A stretch of DNA of 64,000 nucleotides from Isoetes taiwanensis (lineage: Eukaryota; Streptophyta; Lycopodiopsida; Isoetales; Isoetaceae), in NCBI GenBank assembly GCA_021234155.1, contig JAJEKV010000013.1:5336775-5400774 (forward strand). The letters are read 5' to 3'. Positions 10,864 through 22,171 of the stretch are shown here, one piece after another. A program made the position numbers and the translations under genes. Positions within the stretch are counted from its first letter, which is position 1; the number at the start of each line of letters is the position of its first letter. The notes beneath the pieces are model-generated. The model saw nothing but the letters and a program-made list of their open reading frames with translations. It searched no databases and was not told the origin of the DNA.

Positions 10864-12570
10864 TTGATTGCTCTGTACCAACAATTAGTGGCTTGCAGGT
10901 CTGTTGTACCATCAGATGCCCAGCAGGAGAAGCAGATTTTGGCCAGCATTAGACATATGGAAGCTGAGCAAGTTCATCACGCTCGAGTTAAAGCAGCCTG
11001 CAATGGTTCAAAGAGGGGGATCGTTGCACAGGCTTCTTTTTTAGAGCTGCAAAAATTCAGAGACAAGCTTCTGCGATGGTGTCTCTCCAAGTTCAAGATG
11101 GGCCTCTCATCTCTGATCCTCAGCAACTTAAGTTCTTTCTGCATGGCCACTTTTCTTCCTTTTTTGCTTCTCGTCGTCTTCCCTTCGAATCAGACTTTCG
11201 GGAGGCATTACTAGCAAAGATACATCCTATTATATCTGAGGAACAAAGAGCTACTCTAGAAGTAGAGATTACGGTGAATGATTTAGCAGATGCTACCTTC
11301 CTTTTGAAGAAAGGAAAGTGTCCTGGAATTGATGGTATTCCTGTGGAGTTCTTTCAGGAGTTATGGGATTGCGTTGGCGATGATGTGTACGACGCGTTTC
11401 AGGATTTCAAGAGGCAAAGCGTCTAGACAAAATTTTTAACTCGGGCTGCATTTCTCTTATTCCCAAGTGTAAGGAACCTTCAACCCCGGGGGATGCACCT
11501 ATTGTATAGGGGGTATGCCACCTGCGTGCAAGGGGTCGGCAGAAACCCCCTTGTATACGTGTTTGAATTTTTACAAAAACCCCCTTTCCAGCCACATACA
11601 GTGCCAAAATCGCCCTAAAAACCCCAAATAACTACCCCTAGCTACGAGTATATGTACGGTTTAAGGGAAAAACAAACCCTTTCGGGTCACTCACATGGTT
11701 TGTACGACCAAAACTATGTGAACCCCCCCTTGCCTTCAACAATTTCGGACTGGCGCCCTATCACCTTACTATCTTCTGTGTACAAGATTTTTGCCAAAGT
11801 TTATGCACAAAAGCTTCGGGATATTCTTGCTGATTCCATATCCTCTACACAAATGTTTTCGCCACGACGATGCATATTAAATAATGTAGCCGCTTTGCCT
11901 ATGAAGGTATTTCTTGGGCTCGACTTCGTGGCCATGAAATTGTATATTTGAATTTGGACTTTGCAAAAGCATATGACAGTGTTGACTGGGCCTTCTTAGA
12001 GAAATGTCTCTTAGGCTTTGGTTTTGGTGCACAATTCACAGCTGATGTCATGAGGCTTCATTATTCTGCTCGGTCTTCTATTTTCTTCTAAGGGGAACCC
12101 TCAAAGATTCTTTCGGTGGGGTCGTGGCATCCGGCCGTATCGGGCCTTTAGCTCCATTGTTATTCTGATTGTGCCGCAGGTCCTTGCCCGTGTCTTCTCT
12201 CTTGCCGCCACGGGAGGGAATCTCGCATGGACTTCCTATGAACAATGGGTCGCAGGAGATCCAGAATCAATATGCGATGACACTTTCCTCTTTCGAGGGC
12301 GATGAGCAAAATTTGCGTAATGCCGCCTCCTTGTTGGATTCTTTTTCCCCTAGCATCCGGTATTTTTGTGGGTTGGCGTAAGTACAAAGACTATGGGCAT
12401 TGGACTCTCCAGTTCCACCATGTGTTGTTTGCCTATCCATGGAAGATCCTTCCCCATGGTAAAGCAACCAAACTTCTTGGTATCCCCGTGGGTGTTCATA
12501 TCTCATCGAGATGCGGGAGGGCAAAGATTAAGGGCTTGGAAAAGCACCTTTTCCGGTGGTCCACAAAATA
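10864..12570 (+). pseudogene. L1 ORF2 reverse transcriptase domain, frameshifted and split by a MITE
   Basis: The fingers and palm of the reverse transcriptase are recognisable. KGKCPGIDGIPVEFFQELW (about 11312-11370) is the 'PGPDG' block, ISDWRPITLLSSVYKIFAK (about 11740-11800) is the 'RPI' block, and LNLDFAKAYDSVDWAFLEK (about 11945-12000) is the first catalytic aspartate block. The YADD box lies near 12270-12283, where tatgcgatgac looks like YADD minus one base; the frame resumes as DDTFLF. LLGIPVGVHISSR follows at about 12475. A 248-base insert with an 8-base target duplication interrupts the domain at 11485-11732. The enzyme cannot be made from this copy. Confidence 0.88.
11485..11732. 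mobile_element. hAT-like MITE inserted in the L1 reverse transcriptase
   Basis: A 248-base insert lies between two exact copies of CCTTCAAC (11477-11484 and 11733-11740). Removing one copy plus the insert restores the L1 reading ...PKCKEPS-TISDWRP. The ends are imperfect inverted repeats: CCCGGGGGATGCACCTA at the left, and CAAGGGGGGG then TTCACATA on the opposite strand at the right. An 8-base duplication and C-A-a-GGG-like ends fit a non-autonomous hAT element. No coding capacity. Confidence 0.75.
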
Positions 12571-12628
12571 AGCTTTCCATGGCAGAGACGAATCATTGTG
12601 GCTAAGTCGCCTTTAAGCAAAGACCCAT

Positions 12629-13930
12629 GTGTATATGGCTTCGCTCATGTTGGCTCCACAAATCAAAGATACAACTTCGCCGTGGTTGTCGAACTTCATC
12701 CGGGGAACAGAGGAGGGTGCTGTTGTCAAAGTCAGTTGGGAAAAGTGCATGTTGCCAAAGCATTTTGGCGGCCTTGGAATGATCAATTTTCTTTTGCAGA
12801 GCAAGGTGATGATTTCTAAGTTTATTTGGAGAATTTTGAATAATGTGGATGAGTCCCCGGGTTCCCGTCTTGTTTATCAGTCTTTGCAAATGTGCATTTC
12901 TTTTGGGTCTCGGTCTCTTTGGCCACTTTTCCCATGGGCTCTGTTTTATCCACTGACCGCATACCCTAATGCGTCCCCATTTCTTAAAGGATTGCTAGTT
13001 GCATGGGAGACCGTACAATCTCTGTTTCATTTTCACCATCTTGCGCACACTAGCACTACTGCAAGTTGTTGGTGGATTCCATTGGACGGTGGTCCTCTGG
13101 TAGCTTCAGTCCACCCATTGACGCAGCGTCGATGGAGAGCAGCAGGTGTGCATATGATATCTGATTGGTATAATAATCAAAGGCAGTTGCTGACATGGGA
13201 AGAGTTTAGAGCTAAGTTCCTCCTTTTAAGGTGGGATCGAGCTATTTGGCGGAAGGTGTCTTCAATTCTTCCTCCAGTAGCACAAGTGGATGACCCCCAG
13301 CCTTGAGTAGTTCATGAGCGTGTCAAAGCAGATAAGTTGGTGAATTCCATGTACAAGGTCTTGCTTGATGCTGACGTCTTGCCTCTTTCGTCCAAGTGGC
13401 CTTTGGCCATTCCTAGGGATCGGCAAAAAGCAGTATGGAAATGGGTATGGGATAAACTACTCCATCCCAAAGTATCTGTTTTATGGTGGCAAGTTACTCA
13501 CCGTTGTCTGCACGTTAATATTCTGGTGCACAGATTTCGTCCAGAGGTATCTGCACTTTGTCCCTTATGTGCACAGAGGGACGAGACAATTGAGCACTGC
13601 TTCTTCCTATGTAGACATGTCAAACATGCTTGGTTGTGGCTTCAAGGCCTCTTTCATTGCAATTTGAATAGCCAGGTGTTATTAGCAGTCTATCCAAGTA
13701 GTTGGGATAATTTGGCAAAAAGGGCGTTTCATTTGGCTTCTGCATGGATCATTTGGTCCATTTGGAAAAGAAGGAATCTTCTCATATTCAAAGGTCTTGC
13801 TTGTTCAGATGCACAGATCCTTCTTGATGCCCAACAACGAATTGTCAAAGCATTCAGGTGCTCATCAATTGCTAATGAGGTGAAGAGCCGTATTTGGGAG
13901 CACTATCTTCAGATTCAAACTTACTTATGA
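12629..13930 (+). pseudogene. L1 ORF2 C-terminal region with zf-RVT
   Basis: Two long open pieces (12629-13306 and 13337-13930) cover the C-terminal third. The first has SWEKCMLPKHFGGLGMINF, the conserved block after the RT thumb. The second holds the zinc-binding reverse transcriptase region (zf-RVT): WWQVTHRCLHVN, then CPLCAQRDETIEHCFFLC with a Cys-x2-Cys...His-x4-Cys layout, and WIIWSIWKRRNLLIFKG. Only one stop separates the two pieces, so this end is better kept than the N-terminal half. The stop at 13930 is followed by about 140 bases of 3' UTR and the A-tail. Confidence 0.88.
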
Positions 13931-14081
13931 GTTTTTACTTGCTCTTCATATTATTTAGATGTTGTATTTGAGTGGGGTGGTCTTGCTCCGGTGGACATTC
14001 TCTCCACTGAGTTATTAGTCCCCATTGTACTCTGTAACTTTCTCTGGATAATAAAGGCTCAAGACCTATAAAAAAAAAAGC

Positions 14082-17000
14082 CGGCCTGAACTAGTTAAAC
14101 CTAGACCAGACATCCACCTCAGTCAATCCTTTGGTAGTATTATCATCCTATTACTGGACTGAGCCTATCCAGAATAGTATCCTTTTACCCATTTAAATCT
14201 GCTATACCATATGTCCACTTAGCATTTGATCATTTAAACAACTAGCAGTGAGACAACCTTTCACTAGTTAATCCATCTATAATCATGTATAACATTTATC
14301 CATGGCCAATATATCTATGCTAGACTTGAATTAAAATCTGAAGTCAAATGCTTCTTTTATACAATAGGACCAAGCCTTAGACCTATCTCAAATTCTACTC
14401 ATTTATGTAAAAGATCCAATAGACCAGTAGCTATGTAGAACATTTAAGCATTCTCAATCTTAAAAATAGACTAGAAAGCAAAATTTACATGAAAGTAGTT
14501 TTAACCCTGTTTAGGTGATGCTTTTGCCATTTAGAATTCGTAGATACAAGTCCCGCAAAATTACTGATCTATTTCTCCATCCTTCTTGTAGCCAAATCCA
14601 ACCTAGAAAAGCAAAGGGAACAATGGGAAGAAAATCCCGTACCTGCAGCCAATCAATACCCTGTTAGCATGTTAATGGTATCAGGGCAAGGGCCAAAAGG
14701 TACATTGGGATTTTCAGCTCTTCGCTGATTACCCACCTCTTGCCCTGCCAGTTGAAAATAGCTAAAAGAATACATGGAGAAAAAATGCAACTGCATAGAC
14801 ATCTGCCAGCACTTAATGAGCTTATCTTACATCACTTTCTATCACATGGCCAGCGGATTTGCATAGGTCATCACATCCTTCTTGTATTGTATAAATTCAA
14901 GAATGTAAACATTCTAATTACCATGACAGTTGATCCCTCTACTAGGCCATGACCGGTATTTTATTGGGACACAAAACTCTGCATAGTAATATGCCAGCAT
15001 CCTTTCATGGATAGCACATATGCCAGCAAGTGCTGAGGTCTGTTAACCCCTATTTAGAGATCGTTTGAAAAGCAAGAAACAAATAATCATACTATTAACC
15101 CCCATTTAGAGATCGTATGAAAAGCAAGAAACAAAAACCTGGAATGTAGCACCCTGTTTCGCCAAACTCTGAGCAGAAACCATGCTTGGTTGATTTGGAT
15201 GGAGATTAGCTCATTTAATCCAACAATAGTCGGATCTAGCAGCCCCAAAACTTCGGATCTGCATGCAACAGATTTCGGCCACTGCATCGGATCTTCAGAT
15301 GAATAAGAGTAAGCTTCGGATCTATCCTTGTATACTAGCAGGACACATCGCTGGAATAATGCAGCTTCACCTTTATATAGCTCTGCTACCAAATCAGTGT
15401 TTTGGGATGGATAAAAAACCTCTGCCGAAGCAACCAACTCAGGATTTGAAAGGAAAACAGTAAAGTCAGGATCACACATATTAGCAGATCCGGCTACCCA
15501 AAGCCTGGAGATTCCTATTTGATCGCCACTTTGCATCACTTAACAGATCCATGCGCCATGCTCACTCGATGCAGACCTGTTCATTTCGGGCATTTGAGCC
15601 AAAACCCTATTAGGGTTATCCATTAATTAGTTAATGAATGGAGTCTTAGGCACTGGGCTCAAAAAATATGGAGATCCAAAAAAATCTCTTTGCAATATTA
15701 ATCCGCCATATCCGCCTACTATTCTTTTTAAGAACACGGCTGACTCTTTGCATTAAATTATAGATGTATTAGAAGGAAAACTATTATTTTTTCCACGTAT
15801 ATGCTAGGACCACCTTTCGGCTACTTCCATAATGTTAAAATCCAAGTCATAATTGCATATCTAGCTAAATTGCCATGCATTGTGTATCACATGAATCCAA
15901 TTGGTCCAAGTCCACACCTTTCTAGGTCCTAATTGTCGTAGTGTGACCAAGGGACATCCTGATTCCAATTTTTTGTCATAATTCTATTGCCATAAATATG
16001 GCTAAGGCCATCACTTGGTTTGTTCTACATTTTTCACTGAACCATAAATCATGGTATTTGCCCAAATTGCACGCCCTGCATCATTGCCATAAAGCCTCCT
16101 AATGGATATTTGCCTTAGAATTGACAACAAGACTAACATGCCTTGCTCAGATGTCTTGCTCAGTTGTCTAGTTGCACATCCAGCAAACTTGCCATAATTG
16201 CAATAAAAAAAAAAAAAAAAAAAAACATTATCTTTAGAATTATTTAGCGAACATCCCATTCTTATTATAGCGTAGAAAGACTCTTAATTATGTCATTTTA
16301 CAAAAATAATGCAATTTCTTATATTAAAACATCCAAGATATTGTTCAAAAGTAGCACAGAATATATCTGAATGTACTAGGGATTTGAACCCTAGTATTTT
16401 CCAATACTTCTTCAATTCTTACTTGACAATTTGGAAAGAGATAATCACTAAAGAAACTTTCTTTTATGGCTTTTCAAGCAAGATAATTTCCAACTAATAT
16501 TTTCACCTATTGCTTGCGAGCTGCTGTATGCAAATCTTTCAAAAAGCCCATTCTCCTTTGCACTTATTAGGAAGTCCCGGTTATCTTGCAATATCTTGCA
16601 GTTACACTATGTGAACAAGGACCATGCATTCAGGAGGCATTTTTTTGCATGCCACTTTGATGATAAATAGTGTTTTGCCAAACATAGATCCAACCTAAAT
16701 TAAATGTGCCCTCTATTGATTCTAGGCAAGGACATTTCCTGTCAATATAGGTCCCTGCTAAGAACAACAATTAATAAATTCATCAGGCAGATCTAAGCCA
16801 TAGAGGAATGCAGAAAGTAAACCTTCTTCTATTTGGGTCATAGTGGGTTGAATCAGATTTCATGAATGAGTTTTTAGTTTCCAAAAGTTCCATTGAGAAT
16901 TATAACTCCAGATGCACACTGCTACAAAGCATCTAACACAGACGCTAAGTACTTGACTACACCTTTAAGATCGTTTCATGAGTCAGGAAGCACTAATTAG

Positions 17001-19157
17001 GCAAGGCATACCTTCTATAGCTTCTGGTGGCGCTCATGATGCCAAAACCAACGGCCTTTCATAAACGATTCTTCCTTCCCTTTGAGCATGTTTTTCCACT
17101 GCAATAAGAAGGGCATCTTCATAATTCCATAACATTGAAAACGGAATATAAATAAATTCAAATAAAAATATGCATTGACTAATCATTTTCAGCACATCTG
17201 AACCTCTGAACTGTACAATCTTTATCAAATGTTTACTGCATTCTTATTTGGGTACCTGAATTATCCCGCTAGTAACTTCCACTTCTTAGATAAATAAAAG
17301 AGGTGATCCATATTCTAGATTCGAATGCCATTTTTCATATATGCTTTTAGAATAAATGCTACAAAATTATATGAAAGAAAACAGACCAACCCATGTATAA
17401 AAGAAGACATAGATATAACAATATCTTGCAAATATAGTGGCTTATCTCTTGCAAGATAGCATGTTACTATGATGCAAGTCCCTATGTCACTCTGCCTTAT
17501 ATGAAGTTTGAAAAAGGTTCTCATCAAGGATATTACAAACACAATGAGCAAAAAATCCAGACTCCAGTGCCAAATAATGCATCAAAGCCACTCATAGTTC
17601 ACAAATGCCTTCCTGTGTGCTTACAAATAGCCTGCAAATCATGATTGTACTTAGAAGTGGATGGTGACATTATACACTTACCCCAAGGTATATCTCCTAA
17701 AGCCATCAGATCTCCATCCTTGTCTGATTTGTTAGAACGTAATCAGAGCCATAAGCAAAGTTCAGATTTTCCATTTCATTTGTTAGCTTATAGCAAAGCA
17801 CAAGAAAGACATTAGATTTATAGTATCATTAAAATACTTAAGGACATTGTTGAATGGCAAAAAGCAAATGTGACCATCACTGTTACAGATTTACGGATAA
17901 TCTGACTTTTTAGACAAGTTTGTTTGTAGATAATTAAGGAGATGAAGGGATTTTTGGAGGGTAAATTATGTGGATTCGATGGCGATGTAGAGGGTAGATA
18001 ATGCTTTGGATTTAGAATTGGAGAGGGAAAATTTATTGTCAAAGGCAAGGCCGGTAACCTGGACGAAGTAGCCGGAAGAAATGGAAAGGGGGAATAGGTG
18101 AGAGAGGAGTGAATGCTTTTTTAGCGGGTAGAAGAAAAACCGTATTACAGTTAGAAGAATACCTGCATTGGGAAAACCATCACGGCATTCTTTATTCTCA
18201 CTAGAGGTTCTTGCATTACGCTTCGCACTGTGGGTGACCGTGGGATTCGCAAGAGAGTTCCTTATTATCATACTCTTTATAGAATCTCAATGAATATAAA
18301 TCTAACAAAGGTTTATTGATGCAATATACAATCGGTCTCATACAGTCCTTAAATAATAAGAGACTTGTATGAATATAAGATTTTTTCCGGTAAAAAAAAA
18401 GTAATAGGATTTTTTTTCTTCTCTCTAATATATAATTGTAATATGGAGGATAAGGGGGCAGCTTAGAGGCACGTGGTATTGTTATAGGAAGTTATATTTT
18501 TTGTTTAGAGTTGGACACGTGTAAGCTTTTAAAATATCAAGGAGGGGATTAAACGTTTTAGAAATTGATAGCTGAGCCTAATAGTATCTTCAGAAGTTTC
18601 TGGAAACGTTGAGTTTGAAGCTTGGTGCAGGTTCCGGAAGGGTGTATGCCTGTTGTTCGAGGAGCTTCCGGATTGTCCAGCATAGTATAAAAGATGGAGA
18701 GGTGACGAGTTGGAGCCCACATTAGCGAGACGACAAAATTGTTAGCAAAGCAATATTCGGCAAGAAGGCTTCGCCTTTGATTCAAGCTTTCTATATTCAA
18801 TCTGCTAGCAAATCGTTCCATTTGGAGCCTCACTGCTTCGACGCAAAGCCTGGGTTGGATAAATCTCTATAACCCGGCGAGCTTTGGCCTATCGAAGTCC
18901 GATTTGTGTGCGACATCGCGTTGTCCTGGCTTGATTAGCCAATTTTGGCATGGCACAGAGCGGATTTCCCCCTTGTCTGGAGTTTTCATTCTTCAGATGT
19001 ATCAGGTAATTCTGTGGCAGTCGAAATTGTTGAGGTAATTCTTTTTGAACGGAGATGCAGGGGTTCCCAGAACCCGGAACTGGATGCCGAATCGGGCTTT
19101 AGCACAGATCCGTCGTCCTGAATTGTGCTGCGTTTTTGTTCCCCTGTTGTCTTCTTC
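14082..19157. other. About 5 kb without a recognised gene
   Basis: AT-rich DNA. Seen but not interpreted: a 25-base A-run near 16203; a telomere-like inverted AACCCTA-T-TAGGGTT at about 15604-15618; a B-box-like GGGTTCAAATCCC on the minus strand near 16380-16394 without an A box; a minus-strand 150-codon ORF at 15087-15539 whose protein resembles nothing I know. No splice-consistent exon series found. Confidence 0.4.
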
Positions 19158-19775
19158 TTTGGGGCCACCACAATGCTCTGGAACAGGTAAAGATGGCACA
19201 CTACAAACAACACATAAACCCCACCCTGCTTCCACAGCTCTACCTGCGTTCTCAGTTGCCCATGAAGATGCGCAGGATCATCGCGTCCATTCGAACAGGG
19301 GCCCACCATCTTCGGCTTGAGACGGGTCGGTGGATTGGAGAGCCGCGTCAGGACAGGCTTTGTCAGTGTTGCCCGCTGGGGGTTGTTGAGGATGAAAGCC
19401 ATGCCTTCCAGAGTTGTCCAGCCTATAGTCAGATTCGGGCTCGCTACACCCTCTTGGTGCGACCTGGTCTGCCACTGCACGAGCTACTCAGTACGCCGTC
19501 AGTTCGATCCCTTGGCTCCTACCTCCAGGAGGTTTTGGATCTGCGGACTCACCTCTGTCCCCGCGCGCCTACTTGAGGTGCCGGGAATTCATGTGTATAT
19601 GTATATTTGTACAACTGCCAGCAGGCTTGTTGCTGCGACGTTTTTTCCCTCGTAAGGGGGTCTTTTAATCCGGGTAGCAACGGGCTTGCTGCACCCGTGT
19701 AATTTGTGTCCCATAGGCCGATTGGCCTCCGCGGACGATAAAAGAACCTTCCTTCCTTCCTTCCTTCCTTCCTCA
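19158..19775 (+). mobile_element. LINE-A copy, 3' part only
   Basis: This 5'-truncated copy keeps the C-terminal zinc-binding region in one good frame (19136-19576). LPMKMRRIIASIRTGAHHLR leads into ETGRWIGEPRQDRLCQCC, then VEDESHAFQSCPAYSQIRA: the Cys-x2-Cys...His-x5-Cys pattern of zf-RVT. The stop at 19576 is followed by a 3' UTR with TTTTTTCCCTCGTAAGGGGG, GTCCCATAGGCCGATTGG and GATAAAAGAA. The tail is (CCTT)n at 19747-19774. It is the best-preserved LINE-A C-terminus in the window, so probably one of the younger copies. Confidence 0.85.
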
Positions 19776-19866
19776 TTCCAACAATTTAACCTGCCCAATA
19801 ATTTAACCTGTCCGACAATTCTTTTGTGTCGTCAATAGCTTTGTTTCACTTCAACAAATTTTTGTA

Positions 19867-20882
19867 GCCCTTGTACTCAAGGGGACTTACATCTTATTAC
19901 CCAGTATATTCAAGCGGTGCTTGGAGTAAAACATATGGGTTGCAATATATAAGTCGGGCTTGTATAGGTATTCTAGTACTACCTTATTTTGTGAAGTAAG
20001 ATGTATATTACGCTTTGTAATGTTAGATTGGCAAAGTAGTGATTATGTGTTAGAATAAGTAGTCAAAGAAACTGACTTTATGGCACATAATTCAAGTTGG
20101 AAGGAGGTAAACTCGTAAGTTTACTAACAAATTGAATCCTATCTATGATTTTTCCACTGATGTGGATATTCATTTCGAGAGCTGGTCTCCAATAAGGGGT
20201 GAGCCATTAAGAATAGTTTCACCTTAAAGAGTGTCTTGGGATTGAAAATTTTTCTGCATTTGGCTGTCTATGGCTGAAAATATATGAACAGATTATGGGA
20301 AATTAGATCCCCACATAAGACTCTTGAACAGTATTAGTTGGGGTTAAGTACAATTGAAAGCTTTTGACAGGTCAAGAAGTTGTAAATTGGTGGACCAATT
20401 TAAGTTGCAATTGACTACATTTGTAAGCAAACATAACGGTTGTGCTACTAAGCAAGGTCGAGAAATGACTTGAAAAGTTCTAAGCCAAAGTGAGAAAAGC
20501 AAGGCTATGTACAAACAAGAACCTCTAACGATAGTTTAGGCATGGAGAACATTGTGGTATCACTTGGGAAGTGGTGGAAACCAAGGTCCATGTAATTCCA
20601 TAAGTTTTTGGAAGTTGCAAGGCCAATTAGTCGTGCTAGACTGAATTGCTTGGCTTTTTGCATGAACTCTGTATTAATATCAAAGACATATTTGGATGGA
20701 CACCATATTGATGTATGCAAGGAGCATAATGGTGCGTCACTTATGATGCAATGGTCTTTAAGAGATCAATGACGCCTATTGAAAAGATCATTTTAAGGAT
20801 GATAAAGTCTAGTGACTTATATCAAGTGAGACAATAGTTCTTGATGAGGAATTTACTGAGTACCTTAAAGTCGTGTTCTTTA
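19867..20882 (+). repeat. Repeat B, copy 1
   Basis: About 1 kb that matches 41396-42398 closely, from 'ggagacttacatcttatta' to 'tactgagtaccttaaag'. Both copies lack long ORFs except the 102-codon ORF at the start of copy 2. I do not recognise the family. In copy 2 the similarity stops exactly where repeat A starts, so B is one half of a mosaic. Confidence 0.8.
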
Positions 20883-22125
20883 GCAATCAACATGGCATGA
20901 GCATCAAAGTCACTTACAAGTTGAGCATGTAAGAGACCTAGAAGTGGTCTATGGCAATGGTTTGTTTGGAGTGCAAATCAAATTTAGAATTTGATGATGC
21001 ATTACTTGGGGTGTTCAGCTATGGAAGCCAATTATAGTCAAATATCAAGGTTGTTAGAACCTTTGACTTTATAGAAAGAGTGCGAGCATATAATTAGGGG
21101 TTTTATTGCTCTATAATGCAAGGCAATGCCCTTGGGTTCTAGTGAGGTGACTAAGAACACCACCATATGATAGTTAAGGAGTAGTCAGAACTCTTATAAG
21201 CAGGGCTTATGGAGTGGTCGAAAACTCCTATAAGTATATCATCCAAGTTGAGTATTAGATAAGTTCTATGTTAAGCTGTAAATTGGATACATATAGCTTA
21301 AAATTCACTTCCAAAAGAAAAGGATTGCTTGATTAGCTAACTTCCTGAAAGGGGAAGGAAAAGGATTTTCTAGCCTCGGGAAAGAATAAGCAAGATGGAA
21401 TGCAATAGTATTATTAAACTTACCACATGGTGGGCTAGGATATGTTTGATGAAGGTAAATTGCTTATTATAAGCTTCCCTAAGAAAAATGAATTGCAAAT
21501 TGGAATGTCAATGTCGAACCAAAATTGATGATTAAAGGGTTCACATAATACAGATATGTAGATTGTCAGACTTAGGAAGAAAATTTTCCTAAAGGAATGG
21601 CATAAAGCTAGCAGGGCTAGGTATGCCTTGGAATAGTTAACAAGGCCCATAAAGGGCAGTGTCTGAACCACCACTACTTGTTATCAAAGTAGTATACATG
21701 TATGTAAGGATTCTTGATAATACTTGGAGCAAGAGAATCAACTCTGGGAGTTGGGATAGAGAATCCAATTGGAATTCTTGATTAGCCATAATTGGTGTAT
21801 TGGCTACTTAGGAGCAAGGTCTTCAGAAATGCAAGAATTAACCTGGGGTTGATGTTGCAATAAGATCTTTGATGAAAGATTAATGTGTCGATTAAGGCGG
21901 TACAATTGTTAGAAGCTTCTTTTTAATTAGATCCATTTTGGAGAGGGGGATAGTTATTACCACTATATTGATTATAAAGCATCGCGATTCTATTAACGAT
22001 GTGTTCTTTCCCGGTACCATGTGGCAATCACCCATCAACGCTCAAGTCCCTACACTTATATGCTTCACGATGTTCTCATGTTCATGAGGCTCGAGGCTGC
22101 TTTCATAGTACCTCCACCCACACAT
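20883..22125. other. No gene recognised
   Basis: AT-rich DNA with no supported gene. It continues from repeat B without a visible boundary and may be more of the same decayed element. Confidence 0.4.
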
Positions 22126-22171
22126 CGTGGTCTCCGTGGACGTTAAAAAAACTATTCTATTCTATTCTATT
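22126..22171 (+). mobile_element. LINE-A-type 3' end with (TATTC)n tail
   Basis: GTGGTCTCCGTGGACGTTAA followed by A's and a (CTATT)n tail. It shares the terminal 20 or so bases with LINE-A but the tail repeat differs from the (CCTT)n copies and equals that of the copy ending at 60924. The 130 bases upstream do not match the LINE-A 3' UTR. Confidence 0.65.

Larger units (their letters stand above)
8305..14081 (+). mobile_element. L1-type plant LINE, nearly full length, broken
   Basis: A plant L1-clade LINE with parts in the expected order: ORF1 (8305-10006), apurinic-type endonuclease (9955-10840), reverse transcriptase (about 10864-12570), C-terminal region with zf-RVT (12629-13930), short 3' UTR with an AATAAA-like ATAATAAAGG, and an A-tail at about 14071-14080. 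The length of about 5.8 kb less a 248-base MITE insert (11485-11732) fits the family. It is inactive: both ORFs shift frame several times. Its ORF1 start lies immediately after the (CCTT)n tail of the LINE-A copy, so no separate L1 5' UTR is seen. I could not confirm target-site duplications. Confidence 0.9.

Noticed and set aside
15087-15539. 150-codon minus-strand ORF
   Set aside because: No recognisable domain; composition is not convincing and no neighbouring exons.
15604-15618. Telomere-like AACCCTA...TAGGGTT
   Set aside because: A single inverted pair is not an interstitial telomere array.
16377-16395. B-box-like GGGTTCAAATCCC on the minus strand
   Set aside because: No A box upstream and no repeat body; could be chance or a worn SINE.
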